Notes: generated from the sequence alone by a model not told the origin. DNA of 10,334 bases from Acidaminococcus fermentans (GCA_004555735.1 SFHH01000064.1:1-10334), one strand, 5' to 3'. Counted from the stretch's first letter, positions 1 to 6,179 are shown. A program made the numbers and translations.

Positions 1-33
1 TATCGTTAGCAGATTAGGGTTTGTACATTCAAA

Positions 34-51
34 AAATTTGCTTGCAAATTT
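34..51. repeat. AT-rich perfect palindrome
   Basis: AAATTTGC and GCAAATTT form an 8-base perfect dyad around a TT centre. It lies in the non-coding left edge, about 110 bases upstream of the first promoter box. It could be a protein-binding site or the remains of a hairpin belonging to a gene outside the window. Nothing else in bases 1-57 suggests a gene. Confidence 0.4.
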
Positions 52-57
52 CTCATT

Positions 58-105
58 CGGCTCGAGACTCGAGACCCGAGACCGAGCCGCTATGCGGCTC
101 ATGAG
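58..105. repeat. CGAG-rich short tandem repeats with competing hairpins
   Basis: Seven-base units CTCGAGA, CTCGAGA, CCCGAGA and a partial CCGAG run in tandem from 61 to 86. CGGCTCG (58-64) can pair with CGAGCCG (83-89). Alternatively, GAGCCGC (84-90) can pair with GCGGCTC (94-100) across a TAT loop, so the two structures exclude each other. The block sits directly before a terminator-like hairpin, as does a related GAGTCGCG-containing block near 9571. I infer an extragenic repeat family; the function is unknown. Confidence 0.5.
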
Positions 106-108
106 ACC

Positions 109-141
109 GGGGTGTTGCACGCAACGTGCAACACCCTCTTT
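109..141 (+). terminator. Strong hairpin, probable intrinsic terminator
   Basis: Bases 110-121 pair perfectly with 125-136 (12 base pairs, CAA loop), followed by a modest pyrimidine tract (TCTTT). It would end transcription entering from the left, before the promoter of the zinc-ribbon operon. The stem is almost symmetric, so it could also act on transcripts of the other strand, but no T tract supports that. A nearly identical copy lies at 9714-9741. Confidence 0.6.
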
Positions 142-167
142 CCTATTCCCCTTTTTCTGCGTATAAT
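139..167 (+). promoter_or_regulatory. Probable promoter of the zinc-ribbon operon
   Basis: A perfect TATAAT -10 box lies at 162-167, 65 bases before the start codon chosen for the first gene. At the usual 17-base spacing the -35 position (139-144, TTTCCT) is poor and overlaps the tract of the preceding hairpin. Activity may therefore be weak or need an activator. The TATAATAA context and preceding T run resemble the promoter near 9775. Confidence 0.5.
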
Positions 168-218
168 AAGAATCAGAAAGAAAATGACGGAATCCCGGGC
201 TTTGCCGGTTTCCGGAAC

Positions 219-224
219 GGAGGG
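219..224 (+). promoter_or_regulatory. Ribosome binding site that decides the first gene's start
   Basis: GGAGGG lies only 2 bases before an ATG at 227 but 8 bases before a second in-frame ATG at 233. The spacing clearly favours 233, so the protein should begin MSKKC and not MVMSKKC. Confidence 0.7.
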
Positions 225-232
225 ATATGGTT

Positions 233-1009
233 ATGTCTAAGAAATGCAAACAGTGCGGCTGCGAACTGAAAGATGATGCCTTGTTCTGTGTCCAGTGTGG
301 CGCCAAACAGGACCCGGTGGTGAAATGTCCCAAATGCGGCCATGTGAACCCGGCGGACAATGATTTCTGCACCGAATGCGGAAACCGGCTGAAAGAAGCC
401 AAACCGGCGGAGGGAACGCCGGGAGGCGCCGGATCAGCAGCCGAGCCTGAGCAGGCTCCAGTAACTTCCACCGAAGTGGTGGTGGCAGAAACGGTGAAGG
501 AAGGCCAGAACGGCGGGGGAAATAGGGGCTTCCAGAATTTCCAGATGCCTCCAGCGCCACCCGAAGGCAATGGAAAGAAAAAGAAGATCCTGGCTATCGT
601 CGGAGCTATCGTGGTGATATTGGGCCTTTTCTTTGCCTTTGGGGGCAGCAGTAAGCCCATCGAAGTGAAATCCAACGAAATGGTCAATGATTATATCCGG
701 GATCAAGGTGCGGGAGATAAGAAATACAAGGGCAAGACTGTCCAGCTTTCCGGCAAGGTAAAGTGGAAGGGGCAGTTCAACAATTCCCAGAATTACAGCG
801 TCACCCTGGAAAGCAAGAATAACGGCGGCAAGACCTATCAGGTGCTGGTGGATGTGCCGGCTAAACGGGCCAGCATCGTCAACAGCCTGAAGACTGGCGA
901 TTTCGTCAATGTGAAGGGGAAATGTGTAGGGATCGTGAAACAAAAGGACCCCACCCTGATCAGTGTTCAGATCAAATCCACCAAGATCAATGATAAGGAT
1001 GCAGACTAA
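233..1009 (+). CDS. Double zinc-ribbon membrane protein with OB-fold-like C-terminal domain
   Basis: This 258-residue protein opens with two zinc-ribbon-like cysteine pairs of pairs: C5/C8 with C19/C22, and C32/C35 with C46/C49. A Pro/Gly/Glu-rich linker (about 55-112) and a KKKK stretch lead into one hydrophobic helix (about 118-137). By the positive-inside rule the ribbons are cytoplasmic and the C-terminal domain is outside. The C-terminal part (about 144-253) has the pattern YKGKTVQLSGKV, a strand-rich middle, then TGDFVNVKGKCVG. That resembles the tRNA_anti-like (PF12869) OB-fold family as I remember it, but no profile search was possible. It is the first gene of a four-gene operon, with a 20-base gap to the next gene, which shares the zinc-ribbon/helix plan. 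A scaffold or sensor role at the membrane is inference; the molecular function is unknown. Confidence 0.85.
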   Translation: MSKKCKQCGCELKDDALFCVQCGAKQDPVVKCPKCGHVNPADNDFCTECGNRLKEAKPAEGTPGGAGSAAEPEQAPVTSTEVVVAETVKEGQNGGGNRGFQNFQMPPAPPEGNGKKKKILAIVGAIVVILGLFFAFGGSSKPIEVKSNEMVNDYIRDQGAGDKKYKGKTVQLSGKVKWKGQFNNSQNYSVTLESKNNGGKTYQVLVDVPAKRASIVNSLKTGDFVNVKGKCVGIVKQKDPTLISVQIKSTKINDKDAD

Positions 1010-1029
1010 AGGGGCGGGAGGAAAAACAG

Positions 1030-1644
1030 ATGGCTAAGTATTGTCCCCATTGTGGGAATCAGCTCAGTGAAGAGGAAAAATTCTGCCCGGTCTGCGGTAC
1101 TCCGGTAGGGAACCCTGCGGCTCCGGGTCAGCAGCCAGCCGGCGGGGCCGTCAGCGGACAGGAAGGCAGCAGTGGAAACCCGACTGGACTGAAGGGCGCG
1201 GCCACCTTTCAGCCTCAGCAAGTTCCGTCCCAGGGCGGAGGAAAGGGGAAATGGATCGCCGGTGTGGTCCTGCTGCTCCTTCTGGCAACCGGCGGGGGGA
1301 TCTTTTTTGCCCAGCAGAAGGATGCCAAAAGTACCGCTGGATCCAAACCGCCGGTGACCCAGGAAGAGAAAAAACAGGATACTCTGGCTTCCAAGGAACA
1401 GTCCAAAGCCAAGACTGCTGACCAGGGAGAGAAAGTCCAGAAGGATGCCGATAAATCTTATGGAAAGATCACCGGTACCGATGTGCGGCTCCGGGCCGGC
1501 GCCGGAACCAATACGGATATTGTGGACTACTTCGATGAAGGAGAAAAGGTGGAAATCACCGGACGGAAGAACAACTGGTATCAAGTGAAACGGGACAACG
1601 GACAGACCGGGTACGTTTCGGTCCAGTTCTGCCGGCGTCTGTAA
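1030..1644 (+). CDS. Zinc-ribbon membrane protein with bacterial SH3 domain
   Basis: This 204-residue protein begins with a single zinc ribbon (C5/C8 and C19/C22). A Gly/Pro/Gln-rich linker follows, then one membrane helix (about 75-94) and a Lys/Gln/Glu-rich, low-complexity stalk (about 97-143). The C-terminal domain (about 145-201) is SH3b-like: the signature includes TDVRLRAGAGTNTDIV, GEKVEITGRKNNWYQV and GQTGYVSVQF. Bacterial SH3 domains of this type commonly bind peptidoglycan or occur in envelope proteins, so the domain is expected outside the cytoplasmic membrane. GGGAGG lies 8 bases before the ATG. The upstream neighbour has the same N-terminal plan with a different outer domain, which suggests paralogues with swapped sensory domains. 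The next gene is an L,D-transpeptidase, which fits a cell-wall role. The exact function is unknown. Confidence 0.88.
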   Translation: MAKYCPHCGNQLSEEEKFCPVCGTPVGNPAAPGQQPAGGAVSGQEGSSGNPTGLKGAATFQPQQVPSQGGGKGKWIAGVVLLLLLATGGGIFFAQQKDAKSTAGSKPPVTQEEKKQDTLASKEQSKAKTADQGEKVQKDADKSYGKITGTDVRLRAGAGTNTDIVDYFDEGEKVEITGRKNNWYQVKRDNGQTGYVSVQFCRRL

Positions 1645-1668
1645 CCGGCTGCAGAAAGGGAGGGGACC

Positions 1669-2286
1669 ATGGGAAGATATCATGACGCTTACCAAAAGCG
1701 GAGATGGAAGGGACCGTCTTGGGGTGTCTTTTTCCTCCTGGTCCTGGTGCTGGCGGTGGGATTCGCTATGAAAGGCTGCCGGAGCGGCCAGCAGGCGGAG
1801 AAGGCAGCCGAGCCCTCGACAGAGACCGCTGTCACTGGGGAAGTACGCCAGACCCCTGAGCCTCATGACTACTCCCTGCTGATCAAAAAAGGGGAGTTCA
1901 CCCTGGTTCTCCTGGATCATGGAGATCCAGTGGCCAAATGGCCGGTAGCCCTGGGGAAAAACCCCGGACAGAAGCAGGTGAGCGGGGATATGAAGACACC
2001 GGAGGGAACTTTCCCGGTGGATGAAATCATCGATGCCTCCAGCTGGTCCCATGATTTCCACGACGGCAAAGGGGTGATCCAGCACGCCTACGGGCCTTGG
2101 TTCATCAGCCTGGATACCCGGAGCCTGAGCAAGGGAAAGTGGGACGGTATCGGCATCCACGGCACCCATGATCCAGCCTCCATCGGCACCCGTGCCTCCG
2201 AAGGCTGCATCCGGATGAACAACGAAGATCTGCAAAAACTGAAGCACTATGTGAAGGTGGGGATGAAGGTGACGGTGGAGGAGTAG
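1669..2286 (+). CDS. L,D-transpeptidase, YkuD family, membrane-anchored
   Basis: YkuD-family enzymes cross-link peptidoglycan stem peptides, or attach proteins to them, through a catalytic cysteine. This 205-residue protein has a basic N-terminus, one membrane helix (about 17-34), a short Glu/Ala/Thr-rich linker and a catalytic domain (about 67-204). KTPEGTFPV (109-117) is typical of the family. The active site is visible as GIHGTHDP with H164, then SEGCIRM with S177, G179, C180 and R182. Glu178 stands where many members have His (SHGC). I regard this as a tolerated variant, not loss of function. C37 after the helix lacks a convincing lipobox, so an uncleaved anchor is more likely than a lipoprotein. 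It is co-oriented and 24 bases downstream of the SH3 protein, which fits shared work at the cell wall. No peptidoglycan-binding domain such as LysM is present, so the SH3 partner might supply binding (inference). Confidence 0.9.
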   Translation: MGRYHDAYQKRRWKGPSWGVFFLLVLVLAVGFAMKGCRSGQQAEKAAEPSTETAVTGEVRQTPEPHDYSLLIKKGEFTLVLLDHGDPVAKWPVALGKNPGQKQVSGDMKTPEGTFPVDEIIDASSWSHDFHDGKGVIQHAYGPWFISLDTRSLSKGKWDGIGIHGTHDPASIGTRASEGCIRMNNEDLQKLKHYVKVGMKVTVEE

Positions 2287-2327
2287 AAAAAAGCTGTCAG
2301 CGGCCAGGCCTTGAAAGGAGAAAAAAC

Positions 2328-2618
2328 ATGGAAACCATCCGTCTTGTAAAGGAACCGGAAACCTTCCGGGCGGCCCTGTATGATGGGGCGGAAGAAATCG
2401 GAAAATGTACGTATGTGGTGACTCGGCCCGGGGTGTGGACCCTGGACCACACCATTGTGGATCCCCGGTACGGAGGCCAGGGTCTGGCCGGGAAACTGGT
2501 CCGGGCGGTGGCGGAGATGGCCCGGGAAGCCGGGGTGAAGATCATCCCCCAGTGCTCCTATGCCCGGGTCCAGTTTGACCGGAAACCGGAATACGCTGAC
2601 GTATATGAGAAAGAGTAG
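2328..2618 (+). CDS. Small GNAT-like N-acetyltransferase (YjdJ/COG2388 type)
   Basis: This 96-residue protein matches the compact GNAT-like family (PF14542 as I recall it), which is much shorter than standard GNATs. The hallmark is the acetyl-CoA-binding turn in HTIVDPRYGGQGLAGKLV (about 43-60). It is followed by the conserved end KIIPQCSYARVQFDRKPEY (71-89). The length is normal for the family, so it is not truncated. AAAGGAG lies 7 bases before the ATG. The substrate is unknown; members are usually annotated only as predicted acetyltransferases. It follows the transpeptidase by 41 bases in the same direction and is probably the last gene of that operon. No convincing terminator follows it. 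A functional link with the three envelope genes is not evident from the sequence. Confidence 0.88.
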   Translation: METIRLVKEPETFRAALYDGAEEIGKCTYVVTRPGVWTLDHTIVDPRYGGQGLAGKLVRAVAEMAREAGVKIIPQCSYARVQFDRKPEYADVYEKE

Positions 2619-2641
2619 TGTACAGGACAACAAAAGTCCGG

Positions 2642-2697
2642 AAAAGTGTTAAAAGAGATACAAAAAGTTACAAATTTACACTTTTTAGGAAAAATGG
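2642..2697. promoter_or_regulatory. AT-rich dyads upstream of the trp promoter
   Basis: AAAAGTGT (2642-2649) is the inverted complement of ACACTTTT (2678-2685). AAAAAGT (2662-2668) also pairs with ACTTTTT (2680-2686) around an 11-base loop. The stretch ends at the trp -35 box. It could serve as an UP-like element, an operator, or a weak end for the preceding operon; the sequence does not decide. It lacks the GC-rich stem of a typical intrinsic terminator. Confidence 0.35.
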
Positions 2698-2726
2698 TTG
2701 ACAAGCAATTCCGTCAGTGCTACTAT
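2698..2726 (+). promoter_or_regulatory. trp operon promoter
   Basis: A perfect TTGACA -35 box (2698-2703) is followed, after exactly 17 bases, by TACTAT (2721-2726), a 4-of-6 match to the -10 consensus. An alternative -10, TATACA at 2724, would give a 20-base spacer and is less likely. Transcription should start near 2733, just before the T-box leader. Confidence 0.75.
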
Positions 2727-2732
2727 ACAACC

Positions 2733-3007
2733 ATCAATTCAATATGAACCAGAAACCTTTGAGGTGGAGATAACGCCAGAAGATGTGCGCACAGAGAGTC
2801 CGGGAAGCTGAGAGCCGGATCGTGGCAGTCTGACAAATGGACCACTGAGGGCGCGATGAAATCTTCGGAAAGTATCCCGCGACGCAGCACCGACGTTACC
2901 GGTGAGGAATGTGTTGGCATTCTGCTTGAGGTGTGGAGCTCCGGCTCCATTACAGGGTGGTACCGCAGGTTATGACACCTGTCCTTGTAGGAGGACAGGT
3001 GTTTTTT
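2733..3007 (+). promoter_or_regulatory. T-box riboswitch, tryptophan-specific
   Basis: The leader carries the T-box landmarks in order. A short Stem I includes AGAGAG (2793-2798), an apical hairpin TCCGG/CCGGA (2799-2803 with 2815-2819) whose loop contains GCTGAGAG, the specifier region, and CTGAG (2845-2849). The specifier codon reads TGG (2838-2840) followed by ACC, matching tRNA-Trp. The T-box sequence lies at 2954-2966. The antiterminator can be drawn exactly: TACAGGG (2951-2957) with CCTTGTA (2983-2989), a seven-base TGGTACC bulge (2958-2964), then GCAGGT (2965-2970) with ACCTGT (2977-2982). It excludes the terminator at 2976-3007. Uncharged tRNA-Trp should pair with specifier and bulge and allow read-through into trpE. 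The start coordinate is estimated from the promoter. Confidence 0.95.
2976..3007 (+). terminator. T-box intrinsic terminator
   Basis: CACCTGTCCT (2976-2985) pairs perfectly with AGGACAGGTG (2992-3001), with a six-base loop and six T residues after it. Its 5' arm is shared with the 3' arms of the antiterminator, giving the classical either/or switch. It should form when tRNA-Trp is charged. Confidence 0.93.
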
Positions 3008-3034
3008 ATTGCAGCGATAGGTTTTGCAATCCAG

Positions 3035-3073
3035 GTATCCGGGTGGAATGATCAGCCCGGATACTTTTCTTTT
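3035..3073 (+). terminator. Second terminator-like hairpin before trpE
   Basis: GTATCCGGG (3035-3043) pairs perfectly with CCCGGATAC (3056-3064) around a 12-base loop and is followed by TTTTCTTTT. It lies 28 bases after the T-box terminator and ends 7 bases before the trpE ribosome binding site. A smaller hairpin, ATTGCA (3008-3013) with TGCAAT (3025-3030), sits between the two. No antiterminator for this hairpin was found. It may be a backup or partial terminator, a processing site or a pause site. Confidence 0.6.
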
Positions 3074-3093
3074 AGCAGTGAGGAGGAACAGAA

Positions 3094-4557
3094 ATGAAAC
3101 AACAGAGTCTGGAAGAAATCAAAGCCCTGGCCCAAGGATATGCGGCGGTGCCGGTGGTCCGGGAAATCCTGGCGGACACGGCTACTCCCATCGGCCTGGT
3201 GAGCCTGGTGCGGAAGGAAAGCAGCCGGTATTTCCTGCTGGAAAGCCTGGAACAGAATGACCAGGTCGGCCGGTATTCTTTCATCGGATTTGATCCCATT
3301 GCCCGGCTCCGGGCCAAGGACCAGGGCACCCAGGTGGAATTTGCCGGTAGCCAGATCCCAGTGGATCCCAAACAGCCCCTGGAAGCTCTCCGGTCCATCC
3401 TGAAGGCTTATCGGGTGCCCACGATCCCTGGATTGCCGCCCTTTACGGGAGGGTTCGTGGGGTACTTCTCCTACGATTTCTTCCAGTACTGTGAGCCCAG
3501 CCTCCATTTCAACCCGGCCAAAGCCACGGCCTTTCCGGATTTCAACCTGATGCTCTTCGACAAAGTGATCGCTTTCGACCGGGTGCTCCAGAAAATGTAC
3601 CTGATCGTGAACATCAAGACCGACGATTTGGAAGGGAACTACGCCAAAGCTCAGAAGAACCTGGATGCCATGGAAGCTCTGGTCCGCCAGCCGGTGGCTC
3701 CTCCGGAATTCACTCCGGCCCAGCTGGGCGAAATCACCAGCAACCAGGATAAAGAGACCTATGCAGAAAATGTTGAAAAAATCAAGGAACACATCCGTCA
3801 GGGAGATATTTTCCAGGCGGTGTATTCCCAGCGGTTCTCCGCTTCCTATGACCAGGATCTGTTCAACATGTACCGGATCCTCCGGACCACCAATCCTTCC
3901 CAGTACATGGTACTGCTGAAGAACGACAAGGTGGAAATCGCCGGATCCTCTCCAGAAACCCTGATCAAGGTCCAGGGACGGGAAATCACTTCCATGCCCA
4001 TTGCCGGTACCCGGCGAAGAGGCCGGACGGAAGAGGAGGACAATGCCCTGGAACGGGATATGCAGACGGATCCCAAGGAGCTGGCGGAACACAATATGCT
4101 GGTGGATTTGGCCCGGAACGATGTGGGTAAGGTGGCGGAATTCGGGTCTGTGAAGGTCCATGACCACCTGCTGGTGAAGAAATTCTCCCATGTGATGCAT
4201 ATGACCACCCGGGTCACCGGTACCCTGAAGGAAGACAAGGACGCCATCGATACCTTGTGTGCCGCTTTCCCGGCCGGGACCCTTTCCGGGGCGCCGAAAG
4301 TCCGGGCCTGTGAAATCCTGGACGGACTGGAACCGGAACGGCGGGGGCCTTACGGAGGGGGCATGGGCTACCTGGATTTTGCCGGGAACATGGACATCTG
4401 CATTGTGATCCGTACCGCTGTGAAATACGGAGATACGGTTTCCTTCCAGACCGGCAGCGGCATTGTGGCCGACTCCAAAGTGGAGGATGAATTCATGGAA
4501 ACCATCAACAAGGCAGCGGCCGTACGGCAGGCGCTGGAAGCAACCACGGAGGCATAA
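3094..4557 (+). CDS. trpE: Anthranilate synthase component I
   Basis: TrpE converts chorismate and ammonia to anthranilate, the first committed step of tryptophan synthesis; TrpG supplies the ammonia from glutamine. The 487-residue length is normal. The N-terminal domain carries LLES (48-51), the motif associated with tryptophan feedback binding, followed by GRYSFIGFDP. The C-terminal chorismate-binding domain shows IRQGDIFQAVYSQRF, IAGSSPETL, PIAGTRRRG, EHNMLVDLARND, FPAGTLSGAPKVRA and QTGSGIVADS. These mark it as an anthranilate synthase-type enzyme and not isochorismate synthase. AGGAGG lies 7 bases before the ATG. It is the first gene after the tRNA-Trp T-box and is followed after 1 base by trpG, so the two subunits should be made together. 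The intact LLES suggests that enzyme inhibition adds to transcriptional control (family knowledge). Confidence 0.98.
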   Translation: MKQQSLEEIKALAQGYAAVPVVREILADTATPIGLVSLVRKESSRYFLLESLEQNDQVGRYSFIGFDPIARLRAKDQGTQVEFAGSQIPVDPKQPLEALRSILKAYRVPTIPGLPPFTGGFVGYFSYDFFQYCEPSLHFNPAKATAFPDFNLMLFDKVIAFDRVLQKMYLIVNIKTDDLEGNYAKAQKNLDAMEALVRQPVAPPEFTPAQLGEITSNQDKETYAENVEKIKEHIRQGDIFQAVYSQRFSASYDQDLFNMYRILRTTNPSQYMVLLKNDKVEIAGSSPETLIKVQGREITSMPIAGTRRRGRTEEEDNALERDMQTDPKELAEHNMLVDLARNDVGKVAEFGSVKVHDHLLVKKFSHVMHMTTRVTGTLKEDKDAIDTLCAAFPAGTLSGAPKVRACEILDGLEPERRGPYGGGMGYLDFAGNMDICIVIRTAVKYGDTVSFQTGSGIVADSKVEDEFMETINKAAAVRQALEATTEA

Positions 4558-4558
4558 C

Positions 4559-5140
4559 ATGGAACTGATCATCGACAACTACGACAGCTTCACCTATAAT
4601 CTGTATCAATACATGGGTACGCTGAACCCGGACATCCGGGTGGTCCGGAACGATGCCATTACAGTGGATGGCATCCGGAAACTCCATCCCAACCATCTGA
4701 TTCTGTCCCCGGGGCCTGGCCGGCCCTGCGATGCAGGGGTCTGTGAACCGGCCCTCCGGGAGCTGAAAGGGGAATTTCCCATCCTGGGAGTGTGCTTGGG
4801 CCATCAGGCCATCGGAGAAGTGTTCGGAGGGACTGTGACCTACGCCCGGCAGCTGATGCACGGGAAGCAGTCCACAGTGACACTGGACTGGACCTCTCCT
4901 TTGTTCAAGGGCCTGTCGAAGCAGATCCTGGTGGGCCGGTACCATTCCCTGTCCATCGATCCGGATACGATGCCTGAAGTATTGAAAGCTACCGCCACTA
5001 CGGCGGACGGAGAAGTGATGTCGGTGGAACACCGGGAATATCCCATCTATGGACTCCAATTCCATCCGGAATCTATCCTGACACCGGAAGGCATGGCCAT
5101 CATCCGGAATTTCCTGGATCTGAAAATAGAGAAAGCATGA
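4559..5140 (+). CDS. trpG: Anthranilate synthase component II (glutamine amidotransferase)
   Basis: This class I glutamine amidotransferase releases ammonia from glutamine and passes it to TrpE. The 193-residue protein begins MELIIDNYDSFTYNL, the usual TrpG/PabA start. The oxyanion-region motif SPGPGRP (50-56) is present. The nucleophile is C79 in GVCLGHQAIGE, and H169 and E171 in QFHPES complete the triad. MHGKQS and GRYHSL are also typical. GGAGG (4548-4552) inside the end of trpE is its ribosome binding site. An earlier in-frame ATG at 4463 would add 32 residues lying within trpE and is rejected. It is a stand-alone TrpG, not a TrpG-TrpD fusion as in E. coli. TrpG in some bacteria also serves folate synthesis with PabB. 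No second amidotransferase is seen here, so that double use is possible but unproven. Confidence 0.98.
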   Translation: MELIIDNYDSFTYNLYQYMGTLNPDIRVVRNDAITVDGIRKLHPNHLILSPGPGRPCDAGVCEPALRELKGEFPILGVCLGHQAIGEVFGGTVTYARQLMHGKQSTVTLDWTSPLFKGLSKQILVGRYHSLSIDPDTMPEVLKATATTADGEVMSVEHREYPIYGLQFHPESILTPEGMAIIRNFLDLKIEKA

Positions 5141-5156
5141 AAGCGAGGCAATCATC

Positions 5157-6179
5157 ATGATCAAAGAAGCCATCATCAAACTGGTCAACAAAGGGGACCT
5201 GACCTATAACGAAGCCAAAGAAGTGATGCTGGAAATCATGGGAGGCAAGACTACAGCCACCCAGAATGCAGCCTTCCTGGCGGCCCTTTCCACCAAGAGC
5301 ACCAAAGCGGAGACCATCGATGAGATCTCTGGCTGTGCGGAAGCCATGCGGTCCCTGGCGACTCCCGTGCCCCATCCTGGCATGGAAGTCATGGAAATCG
5401 TAGGGACTGGAGGGGACGGAGCCCATTCCTTCAACATTTCCACCACTTCCGCTATGGTGCTGGCCGCTGGCGGGGTGAAGGTGGCCAAACATGGGAACCG
5501 GGCCGCTTCTTCCCTGTGCGGTACCGCGGACTGTCTGGAAGCCCTGGGGGTGAACATCCAGCAGGATCCGGACCTGGCCCTGAAGATGCTGCAAGAAACC
5601 AATTTCTGCTTCCTGTTCGCCCAGAAATACCATGCGGCTATGAAGTATGTGGGCCCCATCCGGAAGGAACTGGGGTTCCGGACGGTGTTCAACATCCTGG
5701 GGCCTCTCACCAATCCGGCCAAACCGGAAATGTTCCTCCTGGGAGTCTATGATGGATACCTGGTGGAACCTTTGGCCAAGGTGCTGTGCTCCCTGGGGGT
5801 GAAGCGGGGCCTGGTGGCCTACGGGCAGGAAAAACTGGACGAAATCTCTCCCAACGGGCCCACTACCCTCTGTGAACTCCGAGACGGATATTACCGGTCT
5901 TCGGTGATCCGGCCGGAAGATTTCGGTCTGGTCCCCGGAAAAAAAGGAGACCTGGTCGGGGGCGCACCGGAAGAAAATGCCCGGATCACCCGGGACATCC
6001 TCTCCGGGAAACTTCAGGGAACCAAGCGGAATGCGGTGCTGCTGAATGCAGGAGCCGGCCTGTTCGTGGCAGGGAAAGCAGATACCATTGCTGGCGGGGT
6101 GAAGCTGGCCGGGGAGCTCATTGACAGCGGCAAAGCCCTGGCGGCCCTGGAAAAAGTCATCCAGATCAGCAACGTATAA
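5157..6179 (+). CDS. trpD: Anthranilate phosphoribosyltransferase
   Basis: TrpD transfers the phosphoribosyl group of PRPP to anthranilate. The 340-residue length is typical of the free-standing enzyme. The glycine-rich PRPP-binding signature GTGGDG is at 83-88, and NISTT follows at 93-97. KHGNRAASS (111-119) and GTAD form the conserved substrate-binding loop. GPLTNP (182-187) and LDEIS (227-231), with the acidic pair implicated in magnesium binding, are present. The ribosome binding site AGCGAGG is 8 bases before the ATG, and the gap after trpG is 16 bases, the largest inside this operon. No domain is missing and there is no fused amidotransferase. Confidence 0.98.
   Translation: MIKEAIIKLVNKGDLTYNEAKEVMLEIMGGKTTATQNAAFLAALSTKSTKAETIDEISGCAEAMRSLATPVPHPGMEVMEIVGTGGDGAHSFNISTTSAMVLAAGGVKVAKHGNRAASSLCGTADCLEALGVNIQQDPDLALKMLQETNFCFLFAQKYHAAMKYVGPIRKELGFRTVFNILGPLTNPAKPEMFLLGVYDGYLVEPLAKVLCSLGVKRGLVAYGQEKLDEISPNGPTTLCELRDGYYRSSVIRPEDFGLVPGKKGDLVGGAPEENARITRDILSGKLQGTKRNAVLLNAGAGLFVAGKADTIAGGVKLAGELIDSGKALAALEKVIQISNV

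Noticed and set aside
1738..1782. Lipoprotein signal in the YkuD protein (cysteine after the hydrophobic stretch)
   Set aside because: The residues before C37 (AMKG) do not fit a lipobox well; an uncleaved membrane anchor is the simpler reading.
1006..2247. Long antisense open frame (413 codons) opposite the SH3 and transpeptidase genes
   Set aside because: The sense strand carries recognisable proteins with good ribosome binding sites. The antisense translation is low-complexity and fits no family; GC-rich codon bias explains its openness.
3024..3260. Possible leader peptide or small gene starting at TTG 3024 before trpE
   Set aside because: It contains no Trp codons in its early part, has no good ribosome binding site and runs out of frame into trpE.
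4463..4558. Upstream in-frame ATG extending trpG by 32 residues
   Set aside because: The extension lies inside trpE and is not TrpG-like; the start at 4559 has GGAGG in front and gives the family N-terminus.
3052..4578. Antisense open frame of 508 codons opposite trpE
   Set aside because: It mirrors a clearly real trpE, has no start signals, and its translation resembles no known protein.
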